Assembly (NCBI RefSeq): GCF_002159455.1
Contig: NZ_NFIQ01000031.1
Location: 1-43,075 of the forward strand
DNA from: Flavonifractor sp. An306
GTDB taxonomy: Bacteria; Bacillota; Clostridia; Oscillospirales; Oscillospiraceae
Length of the DNA: 43,075 bases
Direction: 5' to 3'
Shown here: one piece after another, positions 41,084-43,075 of the stretch
Layout: each line of letters opens with the position of its first letter
How positions within the stretch are numbered: the first letter of the stretch is position 1
Translations under genes and position numbers: made by a program
Notes under the pieces: model-generated
Seen by the model: only the letters and a program-made list of their open reading frames with translations
Database searches by the model: none
What the model was told of the DNA's origin: nothing

Positions 41084-41296
41084 ATGTTTGCTGACAGAAT
41101 TCGGATCTTGCGCAGCGAGCGCAATTTGACCCAGGCCGAAGTGGCTCGGGAAGTGGAACTCTCCCCCCGGGGATACCAGGACCTGGAACTGGGCAGAAAG
41201 CCAAAATATGATACGCTGCTGCGGCTCGCCGACTTCTTCGACGTGTCCGTGGACTGGCTCATGGGCCGTACCCAGCGAAGGGAAGTCTGGAAATAG
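41084..41296 (+). CDS. Small XRE-family helix-turn-helix regulator
   Basis: This 70-residue protein consists of one Cro/CI-type helix-turn-helix: MFADRIRILRSERNLTQAEVAREVELSPRGYQDLELGRKPKYDTLLRLADFFDVSVDWLMGR. ATG 41084 has AAGGGGG six bases upstream; an in-frame ATG 42 bases earlier lies in the operator repeats and is not used. It has no sensor domain. It probably represses itself and the divergent small gene through the 20-bp repeats. Such small regulators occur in mobile elements and in housekeeping loci alike; no phage genes are adjacent. Confidence 0.88.
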   Translation: MFADRIRILRSERNLTQAEVAREVELSPRGYQDLELGRKPKYDTLLRLADFFDVSVDWLMGRTQRREVWK

Positions 41297-41298
41297 AT

Positions 41299-41510
41299 TT
41301 GCCTGCTTCAGAGGCAACGTGCCTCCGGCGGCCCACTTTCGACTGGCCGAAAGTGGGCAAAGGCCAGTCAGGGCGGGGGATTTCGATTTCCCCCGCCCCA
41401 ACACCCCACCCCTTGAAACGACCAATCAGGGGGGCCTGCGGGCCCCCCTATTGGATGTACCCCCCGGAGGGGCACTTGCGCCACCTGACCCGCTGGAGGC
41501 ATCGCCTCTT
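41299..41510. repeat. Gene-free stretch packed with inverted repeats
   Basis: I see no gene in 41297-41536. It holds TTGCCT/AGGCAA (41299/41312), overlapping GAGGCA/TGCCTC (41311/41320), GCCCACTTTCG/CGAAAGTGGGC (41331/41348), overlapping GACTGGCC/GGCCAGTC (41341/41362), GGGCGGGGGA/TCCCCCGCCC (41371/41389), CCAAT-AGGGGGGCC/GGCCCCCCT-ATTGG (41422/41441), and GAGGC/GCCTC followed by TTTT (41496). Two pairs are mutually exclusive. It may be an intergenic palindromic repeat element or a leader for the next gene. Confidence 0.7.
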
Positions 41511-41536
41511 TTGAAAACAGGAAAGGAGCAATCAAC

Positions 41537-42409
41537 ATGATCTGCAATCTCTGTCCCCGGCAGTGCGGGGCGGTCCGCACCGAAACCGAGGGGCAGGGCC
41601 TGTGCCGGATGCCGGAGGCCCCGGTGGTGGCGAGAGCCGCCCTCCACAAATGGGAAGAGCCGCCTGTCTCTGGGACAAACGGCTCCGGTACAGTCTTTTT
41701 TTCCGGCTGCTCCCTGGGGTGCGTGTTCTGCCAGAACGAGCAGATCAGCCACCGGGATTTTGGCAAGCCCATCACGGTCTCCCGCCTGCGGGAGATCTTT
41801 TTTGATCTCATCGGCCAGGGCGCTCACAACATCAACCTGGTCAACCCCACCCACTACGCCCATGTAGTGCTCCAGGCCCTGCAGGAGCCCCTGCCGGTGC
41901 CGGTGGTGTGGAACTCCGGCGGATACGACCGGGTGGAGACCCTGCGGGCCCTGGAGGGAAAGGTGCAGATCTATCTGCCGGACTACAAGTACCACACCCC
42001 GGAGTACGCCGGGCGGTACTCCGGCGCCGCCGATTATCCGGAAACGGCCCGGGCCGCCATCGTGGAAATGGTGCGGCAGACCGGGCCGTATTGTTATGAA
42101 GATGGGCTTTTAAAACGGGGAGTTATCATCCGCCACCTGCTGCTGCCGGGAAAACTGGCGGAGGCCAAGCGGGTGATGGACTGGGTGAGGGAAGAGTTTG
42201 CGCCTGGGACGGTGCTCTTTTCCCTGATGAGCCAGTACATCCCCTGGGGGCGGGCGGCAGAGGTTCCCGAGCTCAACCGGCGGGTGCGCCCCTCTGAGGC
42301 CAGAGCTGCGGAGCAGTACATGGCCGACCTGGGGCTGGAGGGCTTTGCCCAGGGGGTGGAGGCCGCACACTCGGAGTATATTCCCCCCTTCGATCTGACA
42401 GGAGTGTGA
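41537..42409 (+). CDS. Radical SAM protein, PflX-like (COG1313)
   Basis: This is a 290-residue radical SAM protein resembling pyruvate formate-lyase activating enzymes. The cluster motif is SGCSLGCVFCQNEQISH (CxxxCxxC), and an N-terminal CNLCPRQC with a later Cys may hold a further metal site. The SAM-barrel continues with INLVNPTHYAHVVLQAL, VVWNSGGYDRVETLRAL, IYLPDYKY and VIIRHLLLPGKLAEAKRVMDW. The substrate of this group is not known. ATG 41537 has AAAGGAG about nine bases upstream. No glycyl-radical enzyme is adjacent. It stops three bases before the convergent pseudouridine synthase. Confidence 0.9.
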   Translation: MICNLCPRQCGAVRTETEGQGLCRMPEAPVVARAALHKWEEPPVSGTNGSGTVFFSGCSLGCVFCQNEQISHRDFGKPITVSRLREIFFDLIGQGAHNINLVNPTHYAHVVLQALQEPLPVPVVWNSGGYDRVETLRALEGKVQIYLPDYKYHTPEYAGRYSGAADYPETARAAIVEMVRQTGPYCYEDGLLKRGVIIRHLLLPGKLAEAKRVMDWVREEFAPGTVLFSLMSQYIPWGRAAEVPELNRRVRPSEARAAEQYMADLGLEGFAQGVEAAHSEYIPPFDLTGV

Positions 42410-42412
42410 CCT

Positions 42413-43075
42413 TTACCGGCCCAGCAGGGCCGCCATGTCCGGCGGCAGGGGGAGCTGGAAGCGCAGCCCCTCCCCGGTGACCGGGTGGGCCAGAAAGAGC
42501 TGAGCGGAGTGGAGGGCGGGGCGGGTGATCAGGCTTTGATCCTCCGTACCGTAGAGAAAGTCCCCGGTGAGGGGACAGCCCAGATAGGCCATATGGACCC
42601 GGATCTGGTGGGTGCGGCCGCTGTCCAGCTCCAGCTCCACCAGGCTGCGGCCGCGGACGGTCTCCAGCACCTGATACCGGGTGCGGGCCCACTGGCCCGC
42701 CGGATCCACCCGCCGGGCGATGAGGGAGTCGGGGACCCGGCCGATGGGGGCGTCCACCACCCCCTGGGGCGGTTCCGGCGTGCCGTCGCACACCGCCAGA
42801 TAGATCCGGCGGAAAGCGGGTGTGTGAAGCTGGAGCTTCAGCCGCTCCTGGGCATGGGGGTGCTTGGCCACCACCATCAGCCCGGAGGTCCCCTTATCCA
42901 GCCGGTGGACCAGGTGGATGTCCCCGGAAATGCCGGATATTTTGTAATAATGGGCAATGTAATTACAAAGAGTATCGGAATAATGGCCGGGGCCGGGATG
43001 GACCGGCAGGCCGGGGGCCTTGTTGACCACCAGCAGGTCCCCGTCCTCATATACCACGTCCAGCGGGCCGGGGGT
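42413..43075 (-). CDS. RluA family pseudouridine synthase (5' end outside window)
   Basis: This is the catalytic part of an RluA/RluD-type RNA pseudouridine synthase. The signature HLVHRLDKGTSGLMVVAK holds the catalytic Asp. LLVVNKAPGLPVHPGPGH lies before it, and VELELDSGRTHQIRVHMAYLGCPLTGDFLYG follows. The frame is open to the right edge (codons TPGPLDVVYEDGD), so the true start and any S4 domain are outside. Substrate, rRNA or tRNA, cannot be told from this part. It converges on the radical SAM gene with three bases between the stops. Confidence 0.94.
   Translation of the reverse strand, partial: TPGPLDVVYEDGDLLVVNKAPGLPVHPGPGHYSDTLCNYIAHYYKISGISGDIHLVHRLDKGTSGLMVVAKHPHAQERLKLQLHTPAFRRIYLAVCDGTPEPPQGVVDAPIGRVPDSLIARRVDPAGQWARTRYQVLETVRGRSLVELELDSGRTHQIRVHMAYLGCPLTGDFLYGTEDQSLITRPALHSAQLFLAHPVTGEGLRFQLPLPPDMAALLGR

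Noticed and set aside
41084-41510. Integrated element edge suggested by the XRE gene and hairpins
   Set aside because: No integrase, recombinase, tRNA target or flanking direct repeats were found, and base composition does not change around it.

Overview
The window is GC-rich, gene-dense DNA. It looks like a spore-forming Gram-positive anaerobe of the Clostridia, most likely Oscillospiraceae (Flavonifractor/Pseudoflavonifractor-like). The support is an adjacent spoIVB-spo0A pair, a YlbJ-type sporulation membrane protein, DUF3842, DUF6512 and TIGR03905/TSCPD proteins typical of this group, strong AGGAGG ribosome sites, and a clostridial-type ethanolamine microcompartment locus. The taxonomic placement is inference.

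Layout. (1) 2-670: 3' end of feoB, closed by a terminator shared with the next block. (2) 723-12598, minus strand: a eut operon read eutG-eutA-eutB-eutC-eutL-eutE-eutM-eutT-pduL-(90-aa Eut protein)-eutN-eutH-eutQ, with an SSB-like gene and a DUF3842 gene behind it. Together these import ethanolamine (EutH), cleave it to acetaldehyde and ammonia with an adenosylcobalamin enzyme (EutBC, reactivated by EutA, cofactor made by EutT), and convert acetaldehyde to acetyl-CoA (EutE), acetyl phosphate (PduL) and ethanol (EutG) within a shell (EutM, EutL, EutN). (3) 12725-20278: a small CxxC protein, ylbJ, a divergent TetR/DegV pair with an operator-like palindrome, lrgAB, an ECF sigma/anti-sigma pair, and an M18 aminopeptidase.

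(4) 20361-33139, plus strand: nine tightly packed genes that look like one operon and are the most novel part of the window. They encode a large lipoprotein with FG-GAP repeats and a deacetylase-like region, two tandem paralogous adenylating enzymes, a GNAT acyltransferase, a DltC-like carrier protein, a DltB-like MBOAT, a DltD-like SGNH protein, a GT-C-like membrane protein, and an LtaS-like phosphoglycerol transferase carrying C-terminal SLH repeats. This resembles an expanded dlt pathway for putting an activated amino or acyl group onto a surface polymer, with a second activating enzyme and an N-acyltransferase added.

(5) 33184-43075: DUF6512, spoIVB, spo0A (with tandem 0A-like boxes), a TetR/TSCPD divergent pair sharing one palindromic -35 element, a frameshifted FUSC-family gene, mutY-tdk, a small gene divergent from a small XRE regulator, a 240-bp hairpin-rich gap, a PflX-like radical SAM gene, and a partial RluA-type pseudouridine synthase. 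No tRNA, rRNA, CRISPR array, integrase or IS element was seen. No gene-free stretch exceeds 300 bases. The longest are 34993-35271 (spo0A control region), 33700-33939 (spoIVB upstream) and 41297-41536 (hairpin cluster).
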